From assembly GCA_037481615.1 (NCBI GenBank), contig JBBFLI010000015.1: DNA of 64,000 nt. One strand, 5' to 3'. Shown one piece after another: positions 33,276-41,493 of this stretch. How positions within the stretch are numbered: the stretch's first letter is position 1; each line of letters opens with the position of its first letter. Both the position numbers and the translations under genes were made by a program. This stretch comes from SpSt-501 sp037481615 (GTDB taxonomy: Bacteria > Desulfobacterota > Desulfobacteria > Desulfobacterales > SpSt-501). Under the pieces are notes generated by a model, which made no database searches, was not told where the DNA came from, and saw only the letters and a list, made by a program, of their open reading frames with translations.

Positions 33276-35060
33276 TCAGGCGTCCTGCGTGCGATCAGCG
33301 AGGGAATGGCGCAGATCCTGCGGGGGTTCGTAGGGCAGCTCGATCGTGAACTCCGTCCCCTTCCCCGGCTCGCTCGCCGCGCGGATCGTGCCGCCCAGGC
33401 GCTGGACGATCCCGTAGGTGATGGCCAGCCCCAGGCCGGTCCCCTTGCCCACGGCCTTGGTCGTGAAAAAGGGGTCGAAGATGCGCGGCAGGTGCTCCGG
33501 GCGGATGCCCCTGCCGGTGTCGGCGACGTGGAGCCGGAAGCGCCGGGCGGCGGAATCGGCGCGGGTGGTGATGCGGATGGCCCCGTAGGGTTTTTCCTCG
33601 TGGGCGTCGATCGCGTTGGTGAAGAGGTTGAGCAGCACCTGCTGCAGTTGCGAGGGGTCGGAGACCACGGGCGGGAGCGCCGGGTCGAGCTCGGCGGTGA
33701 AGCGGATCCCGCTCGTTTTCGCCTCGCGCTCCATGAGCTCGATCACCTCGCGGACGAAAGCATTCACATCCAGCGTTTCGAGCTTCGACTCCGTGCGCCG
33801 CGCGAAACGCAGGAGATTCTGGGTGATCCGCTTGCAGCGCTGCACCTGGACGTCGATCTGGTTCATCGAGTCCTCGAACTGTTCGCGGAACTCGCCCTCC
33901 GGAAGCGGGTGGCGCGCGGCGCAGTCGAGGAGCAACTGACGCTCGGTCAGCAGGATGGCGAGCGGGTTGTTGATCTCGTGGGCCACCCCGGCCGAGAGCT
34001 CCCCGATGGCGGCGAGTTTGCCCGCCTGGAGGAGCTGTTCGTTCAGCCGTTCGGCCTCGGCGTCGCGGCGCCGGATCAGGCCGATCATGTGGCGCGTGAT
34101 GCCCACGGTCGCGAGGACGATGGTCGCCGCGCTGACCAGGAGAAAGATGAGCGTCCAGCGGTTCGCGTGGTTCACGTCGGCGAAGGCCTCGTCGTGGTCC
34201 TGCTGGACCACGAGCAGCCAGCGCGGGGCCTTGAGCCAGGCCTCGCAGGCGATCTGGCGCGCAAGAGGCTTGCCTGCCGGGTCCGTCGCGTTCTCGATCG
34301 TGCGCAGCCGGATTTCCGGGTGCGGCTCGCCGACGGGGTAGGGGGCCCTTTCCATGATCGCCGCACGCCCGCGGGGGCTCGTCTGGTAGAGCCCTTCCGC
34401 GTTCAGGAGATAGACCATGCCCGTCCGACCGATGCGGACGTTCTCGACGAGCGCCCGGAAGGCCTCGGTGTGGATGGTCGCGCGCAGGATCCAGGCATCC
34501 TCGCCGTCGGCGTGGGTCACGGCGATGATGAAGTGGGGCTCGCGGCGGAAGCCCATGAACATGTCGCTCACGTAGACGCCCCGCTCCATGACCCGCTGAA
34601 ACCAGTGCTCGCGCGAGTAGTTCCGGCTCCAGAGGTCGTAGGGGCCGACGTAGGCGCGGTGGAGTCCGTCCTTGCCGATGACCCCGAGATCGGTGAGGGT
34701 CCTTTCCTCCTGGTTGAAGAGGGCGAAGACCCGCTCGAGCGCACCGGGGGCGGTGAGCCGGGCGAGATCGTGGGTGCGGGCGACGAGCTGGAGCTTGGCG
34801 GTCTGTTCGCCGAGGAACCGCTCGATCACGCGGCGGTGGTCTTCCACCTGGGACTGGAAGAAATCGAGCATGCGCTCGCGGGCGAATCGCGAATAATGGA
34901 GGTTGATCCCCCAGCCGACCAGCAGCAGGGGGACGAGGGAGCAGAGCACCGTGAGCGCGATGAACCGCCAGAAGAGCCGCGTGTAGTGGCCGCCGCGGGC
35001 CGCGCCGCCCGCGGGGGACGCCTCCTGCGGTCGACCCGCGGCGGGGGCGTTGTTCGTCAT
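33276..35060 (-). CDS. Double-Cache sensor histidine kinase (module A, first gene)
   Basis: 594 residues from the ATG at 35060, which has GGAGG 5 bases upstream. TM1 is about 32-54; the dCache sensor is about 55-300 (YVGPYDLWSRNYSREHWFQRVM, MGFRREPHFIIAVTHADGEDAW, MVYLLNAEGLYQTSPRG); TM2 is about 305-330. The kinase core has phospho-His in GVAHEINNPLAILL, N box LLNLFTNAIDAH, G1 ADTGRGIRPEHL and G2 GTGLGLAITYG. The sensor domain is clearly related to that of the kinase at 25899. A sigma-54-type element at 35185-35200 lies 125 bases upstream, so the whole eight-gene module may be sigma-54 dependent. Confidence 0.93.
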   Translation of the reverse strand: MTNNAPAAGRPQEASPAGGAARGGHYTRLFWRFIALTVLCSLVPLLLVGWGINLHYSRFARERMLDFFQSQVEDHRRVIERFLGEQTAKLQLVARTHDLARLTAPGALERVFALFNQEERTLTDLGVIGKDGLHRAYVGPYDLWSRNYSREHWFQRVMERGVYVSDMFMGFRREPHFIIAVTHADGEDAWILRATIHTEAFRALVENVRIGRTGMVYLLNAEGLYQTSPRGRAAIMERAPYPVGEPHPEIRLRTIENATDPAGKPLARQIACEAWLKAPRWLLVVQQDHDEAFADVNHANRWTLIFLLVSAATIVLATVGITRHMIGLIRRRDAEAERLNEQLLQAGKLAAIGELSAGVAHEINNPLAILLTERQLLLDCAARHPLPEGEFREQFEDSMNQIDVQVQRCKRITQNLLRFARRTESKLETLDVNAFVREVIELMEREAKTSGIRFTAELDPALPPVVSDPSQLQQVLLNLFTNAIDAHEEKPYGAIRITTRADSAARRFRLHVADTGRGIRPEHLPRIFDPFFTTKAVGKGTGLGLAITYGIVQRLGGTIRAASEPGKGTEFTIELPYEPPQDLRHSLADRTQDA

Positions 35061-35184
35061 GCGCACCTCCGCAGCCCTTGCCGGCCGGTGGGCGGCGGGG
35101 CAAAGGACGCACCATCGACCCCGCCGCCTTCTCCGCCGCAATCGAGGTCCGGCAGCCTTCCGGGACCTTCCGCCGGTCGAAAAC

Positions 35185-35200
35185 TACAAGAAGCGTGCCA
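35185..35200 (-). promoter_or_regulatory. Sigma-54-type promoter of module A
   Basis: Minus strand TGGCAC-GCTTC-TTGTA. The GG and the -12 G are 12 bases apart as required; the usual GC at -12 is GT. The element at 48907-48922 has the same form (TGGCACG-N4-TTGTA). The kinase gene starts 125 bases downstream. Confidence 0.5.
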
Positions 35201-35774
35201 CCGACTCCCGACGCGGCGATCCGGGAAGGTTTGGGAAAAGCAAGGCGATCCCCGTGGGTCTGCGCGAGGAGACGGGGTCGCTTCGGTGCCGGGAGCCGCC
35301 GAGGTGTCGCTCGGCGGGTGACAGGCCGGGCGCCGCGGTGCACGATGCTCCGGTCGGGTCAGCGGAAATGCTGACGATTGCCGGCCCGCTGAACCCGGCT
35401 CCGGGCAGGATCGGGTCCGGTTCTTTGCTGGTCGTAGGGGAGGGGACCCCGTTTCCGGGGTCCCCTTGCGCAAGGAGGTCGGCAGGCGGAGATGGGGTGT
35501 CCCTCCTTGGCGAGCCGTTTTCAGAGAAGCCCCTTTGCTCCGTATGCGGGGCAGAGGCTGCGTTGCCGCCCGAGGCTTCCCGCAGAGTCGAATTCAAAAA
35601 AAATGCCAACCGATGCAGTTCGGCCGGGAAAGACCGCCCGCCGGCCGCGATCGTTGAGCGGAAAAACGACTTCGGCGGGGAGGGCGGGCGAAGAGGGCGC
35701 TGGCGGCGAGGCCCCCTGTCACCTGGGCCATGACAGTCCCGGCGGGTTTTCGCCCGCCGAGTGGACAGCCGGGG
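35201..35774. other. Non-coding stretch upstream of module A
   Basis: No convincing gene on either strand. It contains a perfect GC hairpin at 35442-35465 (GGGGACCCCG-TTT-CGGGGTCCCC form) without a T tract, and a short A9 tract at about 35596-35604. It may hold upstream activator sites for the sigma-54 promoter at 35185-35200; no paired palindromes stand out. Confidence 0.5.
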
Positions 35775-37105
35775 CTACTTGAACACCGTGAACAGGTTGC
35801 TGTAGTCGTCGGTCCAGATGCGCAGGCCCTGCCTCGCCGCGGGAGCTTTGGCGGCCTCGAGAATCCCCGGGTCGCCGAGCGGCGTCGAGGAGACGGGAAC
35901 CCGGCGGGCCCCGAAGATCTCCTCCTCTTCGACCGGCTCGTTTTCGATCGGGACGGCGTACTTCCGCGCATCGCGGGCCAAGGCCTCGGCCGCGCAGACG
36001 AGGTCCGGGTGGTGGTTCGAGAGGTGGAGCGCCAAGACGCCCTCGGGCCTCAGGTGCCGGAAATAGAGCTGCAAGGCCTCCCGCGTGAGGAGATGGGGGG
36101 GATGGCGTCGCCGGAGAAGGCGTCCACCACGAGGACATCGAAGTGCTGGGTTTCTTCGCCTTCGAGGACGAGCCGACGCTCTCCGATCACGACCTCCACG
36201 AATCCTTCGGCCTGTGCGAGGAAGGTGAAGTGTTCGCGGGCGAGCTTCTCGACCAGCGGGTTGATCTCGTGGAACCGGTCGGCGTCGCCCGGCTGCGAAT
36301 AGGCCGCCGGTGTCCCGACCCCGAGTCCGATCAACCCCACGCGCAAGGGGCGGCCGCTCCTTCCCCGCCGCAACCTCGCCGCCCCGGAGTCCGGGCCGTA
36401 GTAGGCCGTGGGGCGCAAACGCCGTTCCGGAGCGGCGAACTGCACGCCGTGCGCCACCGTCCCGTGAAGCAGGACCCGGGTTTCGAACCCGGAGCCCGGG
36501 AGATGCCGGGTGACCCGCAGGCTGCCGGAGAAATTGCGCGCCATCGCCACCGTCTTCTCGCCAGGGCGGTAGAGGAAGGCGCCCGAGCCGGCGGCCATGG
36601 CGGCGAGAACCAGACCGGCGATCGCGGGGGGGCCACCCTTCGCGGAAATGGGCGAGGAAGAGGAGGGCGGCGCAGGCGGTGAGCGCCAGGGGCGTTTCCA
36701 TGGAGCGGCTGGACGCGAGCGGGGCCGCCCCCCCGCCCCCCCCGACAAGGAGGCCCCCGAGCGCCCCGCCCACGGAGATGGCGAGATCAAGGCGGTCAGG
36801 TGGGAGGGGGAGGGTTTTCGTGCGGCCAATTCGCCGCGGCAGAACATGCAGCAGGCGAAGAGGCCGCCGGAGAAGACGCTGATCACGAGTCCGATCCGGG
36901 TCGTGGAGTCGTAGCGCAGGATCCCGCACATGAGCAAGAGCAGCACGATCGCAAGCGGACCCGGATGGAGCGGGCGGTCATAGAGGTTCTCCCCCAGGAA
37001 ACACGGGAGAAAGGCGCTGAGCGAGATCGTGGCCGCGTAAGCCGGCATGGCTTGTTCAGGGGTCGGCTCGAAATTGACTTCGGCCCGGCGCTGGACTACT
37101 AGCAA
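35775..37105 (-). pseudogene. Frameshifted spermidine-synthase-like membrane protein
   Basis: The recognisable protein is spread over two frames. One frame gives the membrane part (YAATISLSAFLPCFLGENLYD; VLLLLMCGILRYDSTTRIGLVIS). The other continues it (ISVGGALGGLLVG, LALTACAALLFLAHF). The first resumes with the methyltransferase core (LRVGLIGLGVGTPAAYSQPGD, HFDVLVVDAFSGDAIPPI), and the second carries the C-terminus (LYFRHLRPEGVLALHLSNHHPDL, WTDDYSNLFTVFK). At least three shifts are needed, near 36790, 36610 and 36090, and the start is truncated. Intact relatives are fused membrane/spermidine-synthase-like proteins. The GLGVG and DAFSGD motifs are preserved, so decay is recent, or these are sequencing errors. 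Confidence 0.75.
37074..37102 (+). promoter_or_regulatory. Sigma-70 promoter of the receiver gene at 37156
   Basis: Plus strand TTGACT (37074-37079), 17-base spacer, TACTAG (37097-37102), 54 bases before the start codon. It overlaps the 5' end of the decayed gene on the other strand. Confidence 0.6.
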
Positions 37106-37155
37106 GCCAGAGGCCCCCGGGCGGGTTCAACGGGACACCGGGCGGAGGGAAGGGG

Positions 37156-37560
37156 ATGCGGGGAAAAGTGCGGGTGTTGATCGCGGACGACGAGGAGCGC
37201 TTCGTCCAGTCTCTCGCGAAGGTGCTCCGGAACCGGGAGATGGAAATTCTGACCGCGCGCGACGGCGCCGCGGCGCTGCAGCTCCTCTCGTGCACGGAAT
37301 GCGACGTGGTCGTCCTCGACCTGCGCATGCCGGGCATGGACGGGCTCACCGTGTTGAAGGAGATCCGCAAGAGCCGACCGCTGCTCCCGGTGATCCTGCT
37401 GAGCGGGCATCTGGATGTCGAAAGCTGCCGGCTCGCCTGCGACGAGGGGGCGGAGGAGGTGTTGATGAAACCTTGCCCGATCGACACCCTGGCGACCGCC
37501 ATCGAGAACGCAAGCGAACGCAAGGCGATCGCCGAGGAAGTATCGGCCAGACGCCCCTGA
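37156..37560 (+). CDS. Receiver-only response regulator (module B)
   Basis: 134 residues. VLIADDEERFVQSLAKVL, phospho-Asp in VVVLDLRMPGMDG, the Ser/Thr position in ILLSGHLD, and Lys in LMKPCPIDTL are all present. A short helical tail ends the protein without an output domain. GAGGGAAGGGG precedes the ATG. It is convergent with dikinase-like gene B and has its own sigma-70 promoter. It resembles the module A receivers more than the NtrC-type regulator's receiver, so it probably belongs functionally to module B. Confidence 0.88.
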   Translation: MRGKVRVLIADDEERFVQSLAKVLRNREMEILTARDGAAALQLLSCTECDVVVLDLRMPGMDGLTVLKEIRKSRPLLPVILLSGHLDVESCRLACDEGAEEVLMKPCPIDTLATAIENASERKAIAEEVSARRP

Positions 37561-37634
37561 ACCCTCCTTCACCCCCCACTCGATTCCAACCCCGGCGGCG
37601 GAAGCCGCAGTGCCCCATCCGCCGGCGAAAGCCG

Positions 37635-37658
37635 TCGGCGGCGGCCGGCCGCCGCCGA
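37635..37658. repeat. 24-bp perfect GC palindrome
   Basis: TCGGCGGCGGCC followed by its exact reverse complement, 33 bases before the stop of dikinase-like gene B and 75 after the stop of the convergent receiver gene. It could act as a bidirectional transcription stop (no T tract) or be a chance product of GC-rich sequence. Confidence 0.5.
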
Positions 37659-37690
37659 GGAGGAGACAGGAAGCCCATCGTTTCGCCCGT

Positions 37691-40378
37691 TCATGTCTTC
37701 TCTCCCGTCAGCGTCTTCAGGCCGTAGTCTTCCGCAAGGAAGGCACTCTCGATCCGCCGCGCGTGCTCATCGCTCGCCATCGCCGCGTCCATCTGGCGGA
37801 AGAACTGCAGCAGCCGGCCGATCATCTCGAGCTGCGCCGCCGTTTCCTGGAGGCTGCCCTTGTTCAGCCGTCCGGTGACGACGTCGGCGTTGAGCGTGGT
37901 CGAAAAGCCGTGGTGCCGGAGGATGTTGGCGATCGCCCGCGTGCGCCGCTCCCGGCGCCGGGCGTCGGCCGCTCCTCCCCGGAAGAGCAGGTTGATGTAG
38001 TTCTTGTTCGGGGCGGGGGAGCAATAGGCGTCGAGCACGCTGAAGTGGTAGCCGACCCGCGCGGAATAGTTGACGTAGCAGTCCGAGATCAGGGCGTAGC
38101 ACGGGGCCTGGAAGGAGGCCTGCTCTTCGGGGCTGGTGGTCGCATGGCGCATCATCACCGAGAAGAGGCCGCCCAGATCCATGGGCCGCGCGCCGTAGCG
38201 CGGGATGCGCCGGTCCAGCATGCCGCGCAGCAGGGCCGCCATGGGGACCGAGGCGATCTGCCGCGGCTTGACCATGCGCCCCCGGGGCGTTTCCTTGAAG
38301 CCCCCGCCCAGATCGATGAGATAGAGATCGATCGGCAGAAAGACGTCGAGCCGGTAGCTCGCGGTGCGCAAGTCGCCCAGCTGTTCCCCCAGCCCGAACA
38401 TCACCTCGTAGGACTTCTCGTGGATGAACCGGGCGAGGTCGTGGAGGGTGCGGCACTGATCGGGGGAAAACGACGGCGCGGACGGGTCGGTCAGGTGAAG
38501 GGGGGCCATGTGCGCCAGGACCTTATCCAGGAACTCGAGCTCGGCCGCAAGCCGCGGGCCGACCCCCCCGCTGGTGCCGTCCTGGACAGCCGCGCACCGC
38601 TCGAGGAGAGCTGCCACCTCACCCGCGTAGACATAGCCGTTTCCCGCATCCACCGTGACGATCGCCCCCGGGGGGATCGCGCGGGTGGCGTTTTTCGTGT
38701 TGAGGAGCGTGGGGATCTTGAGTTCGCGGGCGAGCGAGGCCATGTGGCCGGTCGTGCTCCCGGCGTCGGCGACGATGGCCCGGGCCCGGCGCATCAGCCG
38801 CACGAACCTCGGTGAAGACCGCCGCGTGACGAGCACCCCCCCCTCGGGGAAGGAATCGAGGTCGCCGTCGGCCTCGAGATGGACCGCCGGACCCGCCCCC
38901 ACCCCCGGGCAGGCGGTTTCCCCCCCCGCGAGCAGCAGCTCGGCCCCGGCAACCGGCGGGTCTTTCGCGGCGGCGCCGTGCAGCACCCGCAGCGGCCGGG
39001 ACTGGAGCACGAGCAGGCGACGCCCCGCGCCGACCGCAAACTCGACGTCCTGAGGGCAACCGAAATGCCGCTCGAGCAGGAGCGCCCAGCGGGCAAGCTG
39101 CAGGGCCTCCTCGTCCGACAGGCAGGGGCGGCCGGCTTGCTCGGCGTCGAGGGTCTCCTCGCGGATGCCTGTGCCCTCGAGCGCGACGACGCGGCTCTCC
39201 TGAGCGCCGGCCGTGCGTCGGAGCACCGGGGGGGTGTCGGCATCCGGGCGGATGCGCACGATTTCGGGGGAGGTGCGGCCGTCCACGAGCGAGACCCCCA
39301 GGCCGTGCACGGCCTGGATCAGCACTTCTCCGGAATCGGGGGCGTTCGGATCCCGCGAGAAGACCACCCCGCTCGCCTCCGCCTCCTCCATGGCGATCAC
39401 GCAGACCGCCATCTCCGCCGATTCGCCCGGCAAATGGTGCAACAGCCGGTAATGCATGGCCTCGGGGGAGAAGAGGCTGGCGACCACCTCGAGGTAGGCC
39501 GAGGGGAGCTGATCGCCGGGAACGTTGAGGACCGAGGTGAATTGCCCGGCAAAGGAAAGCGCGCCGTCCTCGCCCACGGCGCTCGAGCGCACCGCGAGCG
39601 CCGGCCGGCATCCCATCCGGCTGCAGAGCCGCTCATAGGCCTCCCGCAGCGCCTGTGCGAGACGCGGCGGGAGGGGGACGGTGCGGATCCCCTCGCGCAG
39701 CTCGGCGCTGACCGCGGGGATGTCCTCCGGGGCGGCAAGGAGCATGTGCTGGTTCTGGATCCACGAGCGCAGGCCCCCCTCTTCGAGGAGCAGGCGGAAG
39801 GCCTCGGTGGTCACGGCGAAGCCGTTGGGGGTAGGCAGTCCCAGGGCGTTTCGCAGCTCGCCCAGGTGGGCCGCTTTGCCGCCGACGAGGTCGGCATGGC
39901 TGGCGCGCACGGAGGGGAGATCGAGCACCAGCTCCGCCGGGCCGGGGCCCCCCGCCGCATCCCGGCACAGGGCCTCGAGTTCGCCGGAGATCCGCCCGAG
40001 ATGATCGCGCAGGGCCGGGTGGCGCCCGCCCGAGACCACGTGGAAGCTCTCCACCATGGCATGGATGTCCGCTACGGCGCGCACCACCTTGCGGATGACG
40101 TAGGCGTGGTCGATCAGGGCGGCGCCCGAGCGTTTCTCGTTCAGCTCGGCGAGCGTTTCGAGGAAACTGTTGTTCGCGGTGATCAGCTTGCGGAACTCGG
40201 CGTGATAGAGCTTGAAGCGGGCGAGCTGGGCGGCGGGGTCGATCACCGGCCGTTCGGCGCGCAGGCCGAGGATCTCGAGCAACGTGAGAAAGCGCGACCA
40301 GGCGCTCCGCAGGCGCCCGCGCCGGGCATCCCCCCCGGTGACCCGCGAAGACGGCGTCTGCGCCGGAGTCGGATCCAT
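37691..40378 (-). CDS. Dikinase-like protein B: ATP-grasp, phosphohistidine domain, unknown C-terminal domain
   Basis: 895 residues. After an N-terminal helical region (about 1-160) come the ATP-grasp domain (about 165-465: GGKAAHLGELRNALGLPTPNG, ALAVRSSAVGEDGALSFAGQF, GVVFSRDPNAPDSGEVLIQ, DVEFAVGAGRRLLVLQSRPL) and the swivel domain with phospho-His545 in GSTTGHMASLARELKIPTL. As in protein A the PEP/pyruvate barrel is missing. The C-terminal 270 residues share PLHLTDPSAPSFSPDQCRTLHD, RFIHEKS and FRGGAADARRRERR with protein A. The catalytic set for ATP to His transfer looks intact, while the acceptor is unknown. The ATG at 40378 follows a GGAGGGG box about 10 bases upstream. Confidence 0.85.
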   Translation of the reverse strand: MDPTPAQTPSSRVTGGDARRGRLRSAWSRFLTLLEILGLRAERPVIDPAAQLARFKLYHAEFRKLITANNSFLETLAELNEKRSGAALIDHAYVIRKVVRAVADIHAMVESFHVVSGGRHPALRDHLGRISGELEALCRDAAGGPGPAELVLDLPSVRASHADLVGGKAAHLGELRNALGLPTPNGFAVTTEAFRLLLEEGGLRSWIQNQHMLLAAPEDIPAVSAELREGIRTVPLPPRLAQALREAYERLCSRMGCRPALAVRSSAVGEDGALSFAGQFTSVLNVPGDQLPSAYLEVVASLFSPEAMHYRLLHHLPGESAEMAVCVIAMEEAEASGVVFSRDPNAPDSGEVLIQAVHGLGVSLVDGRTSPEIVRIRPDADTPPVLRRTAGAQESRVVALEGTGIREETLDAEQAGRPCLSDEEALQLARWALLLERHFGCPQDVEFAVGAGRRLLVLQSRPLRVLHGAAAKDPPVAGAELLLAGGETACPGVGAGPAVHLEADGDLDSFPEGGVLVTRRSSPRFVRLMRRARAIVADAGSTTGHMASLARELKIPTLLNTKNATRAIPPGAIVTVDAGNGYVYAGEVAALLERCAAVQDGTSGGVGPRLAAELEFLDKVLAHMAPLHLTDPSAPSFSPDQCRTLHDLARFIHEKSYEVMFGLGEQLGDLRTASYRLDVFLPIDLYLIDLGGGFKETPRGRMVKPRQIASVPMAALLRGMLDRRIPRYGARPMDLGGLFSVMMRHATTSPEEQASFQAPCYALISDCYVNYSARVGYHFSVLDAYCSPAPNKNYINLLFRGGAADARRRERRTRAIANILRHHGFSTTLNADVVTGRLNKGSLQETAAQLEMIGRLLQFFRQMDAAMASDEHARRIESAFLAEDYGLKTLTGEKT

Positions 40379-40467
40379 GCCGCGACCCCCCTCCACGTTC
40401 CCGCCGCCGGCGATCGGAAAACAGCGACAGCCCGTCCGCTGGGCACCCCTCGCGGGGTGCGTCGGGT

Positions 40468-41124
40468 TTACGCCGCGGGGCGGATCCTTTCGCGAAGCAT
40501 CCCGATCAGCTTGCGGCCGCTCTGGCGGCGCGAGGCGTAAATCCTCATCGGCCCCTGCGGCGGCGGGTCGGCGTGCGATTCCACCTCGACCCAGCGCATG
40601 GGCCAGAGCAGGCCGTGGAGCATCCCCAGGCCCCCCAGCCCCATCAGGACCGGGCCGGTGATCTCGAGCCAGGCGTTGAAGACGAAGGCCCCGCCGGCCA
40701 TGATCGCGCCGACGAGGACCTCCCCGCTGCGGATCCGACGGTGGACGCGCAGGCCCCGCATCCGGTCGAAGGGAAGCCAGTCGAGCGTAGTCTCGTCCGC
40801 CGCATCGCAGGAGATCGGCCGCCCGGGCGCCATCACCGAGCGGATGCGGATCAGCCGCCGGTCGGTGAGGAATAGGCTGATCAGCTCCTGGTTCGGGTCC
40901 TTGAGAAAAGACTGGCTCCACCACATGTGGGACTGCATGATGTGGTGCTCGTGCAGGATCGCCTCGCGGGGCTCGAGCGCCTCCTGCGCGACCGCCCGGT
41001 AGAGCCGGTAGGAGTACTCGGTCAGGGCACGCCGGAAGGGCCTTTCGGGAAGGTCCTTCGCGGCGTGCCGCGCATAGAGTTCCTCCAGCTTCTTGCGGAT
41101 GGCGCCCGAGTCGATCTCAGTCAT
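40468..41124 (-). CDS. Membrane protein with bacterial PH-like domain (module B)
   Basis: 218 residues from the ATG at 41124, which overlaps the stop of the 64-residue gene (41117-41119) and so is probably translationally coupled; another in-frame ATG 30 bases earlier lacks a ribosome site. A helical N-terminus (about 1-70) precedes a bPH-like pattern (ELISLFLTDRRLIRIRS, then LDWLPFDRMRGLRVHRRIRSG), a hydrophobic hairpin (LVGAIMAGGAFVFNAWL, VLMGLGGLGMLHGLLW) and a last strand with VEVESHADPP. I infer a membrane-anchored PH-like protein; the function is unknown. Its place between tiny membrane proteins and dikinase-like gene B suggests a shared role. Confidence 0.72.
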   Translation of the reverse strand: MTEIDSGAIRKKLEELYARHAAKDLPERPFRRALTEYSYRLYRAVAQEALEPREAILHEHHIMQSHMWWSQSFLKDPNQELISLFLTDRRLIRIRSVMAPGRPISCDAADETTLDWLPFDRMRGLRVHRRIRSGEVLVGAIMAGGAFVFNAWLEITGPVLMGLGGLGMLHGLLWPMRWVEVESHADPPPQGPMRIYASRRQSGRKLIGMLRERIRPAA

Positions 41125-41311
41125 GCTCGTAGGGGTACTCTCCGGGCGAGACATGGCTCGCGTGCAGGCTCGGCATCATCTGGCAGACGATCGCAACGAC
41201 GATGACGAAGCCGACCACGAAGGCGAACCAGGGGTCGTGTTCCACCACGGTGGCATCGTACATCAGCCAGAACAGGAACGCGTAGAAGACGATGTTGATC
41301 AGTATCTGCAT
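41117..41311 (-). CDS. Small two-TM protein, 64 aa (module B)
   Basis: 64 residues: MQILINIVFYAFLFWLMYDA is the first membrane segment, VEHDPWF a short charged loop, and WFAFVVGFVIVVAIVCQMM the second, with a His/Glu-rich polar tail (HASHVSPGEYPYEHD). GGGGGAG is 5 bases upstream. It lies between a 36-residue membrane protein and the PH-like gene, overlapping the latter. The acidic-His tail could bind metal or contact a partner. No family is known to me. Confidence 0.75.
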   Translation of the reverse strand: MQILINIVFYAFLFWLMYDATVVEHDPWFAFVVGFVIVVAIVCQMMPSLHASHVSPGEYPYEHD

Positions 41312-41320
41312 CGCTCCCCC

Positions 41321-41431
41321 TCATTTCATGAGATCCTTGAGAAAATAGATGTAAGTCAGGGCCGAAAGGCCGCAAGAGACGACCAGAAGGAAAAGCCAAT
41401 ATCCGAACATGTTGTGGATGAACCATCTCAT
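41321..41431 (-). CDS. Very small single-TM protein, 36 aa (module B)
   Basis: 36 codons: a short amphipathic start (MRWFIHNMFGYW), one membrane segment (LFLLVVSCGLSALTYIYFL) and KDLMK. The ATG at 41431 has a GGAGG box 8 bases upstream, and the stop is 9 bases before the next gene's start, so it fits the operon spacing exactly. Too short for routine gene finding. It has lower GC than its neighbours. Possibly a subunit or regulator of the TauE exporter encoded just upstream. Confidence 0.7.
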   Translation of the reverse strand: MRWFIHNMFGYWLFLLVVSCGLSALTYIYFLKDLMK

Positions 41432-41493
41432 GGCAGAAACCTCCATTCAGCGTCCAGCGTTTCTCGGGCGACGGCTCTCCGCCGCCCCCGGCC

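Noticed and set aside
36470..36510. tRNA-like GTTTCGAACCC stretch
   Set aside because: It lies in the decayed spermidine-synthase-like gene, and no cloverleaf with acceptor and anticodon stems can be drawn. A TTCGAATC at about 43319 fails for the same reason.
27645..40378. Calling the two dikinase-like proteins phosphoenolpyruvate synthase (ppsA)
   Set aside because: The PEP/pyruvate-binding TIM barrel with its catalytic Cys is absent in both, so PEP synthesis is not supported.
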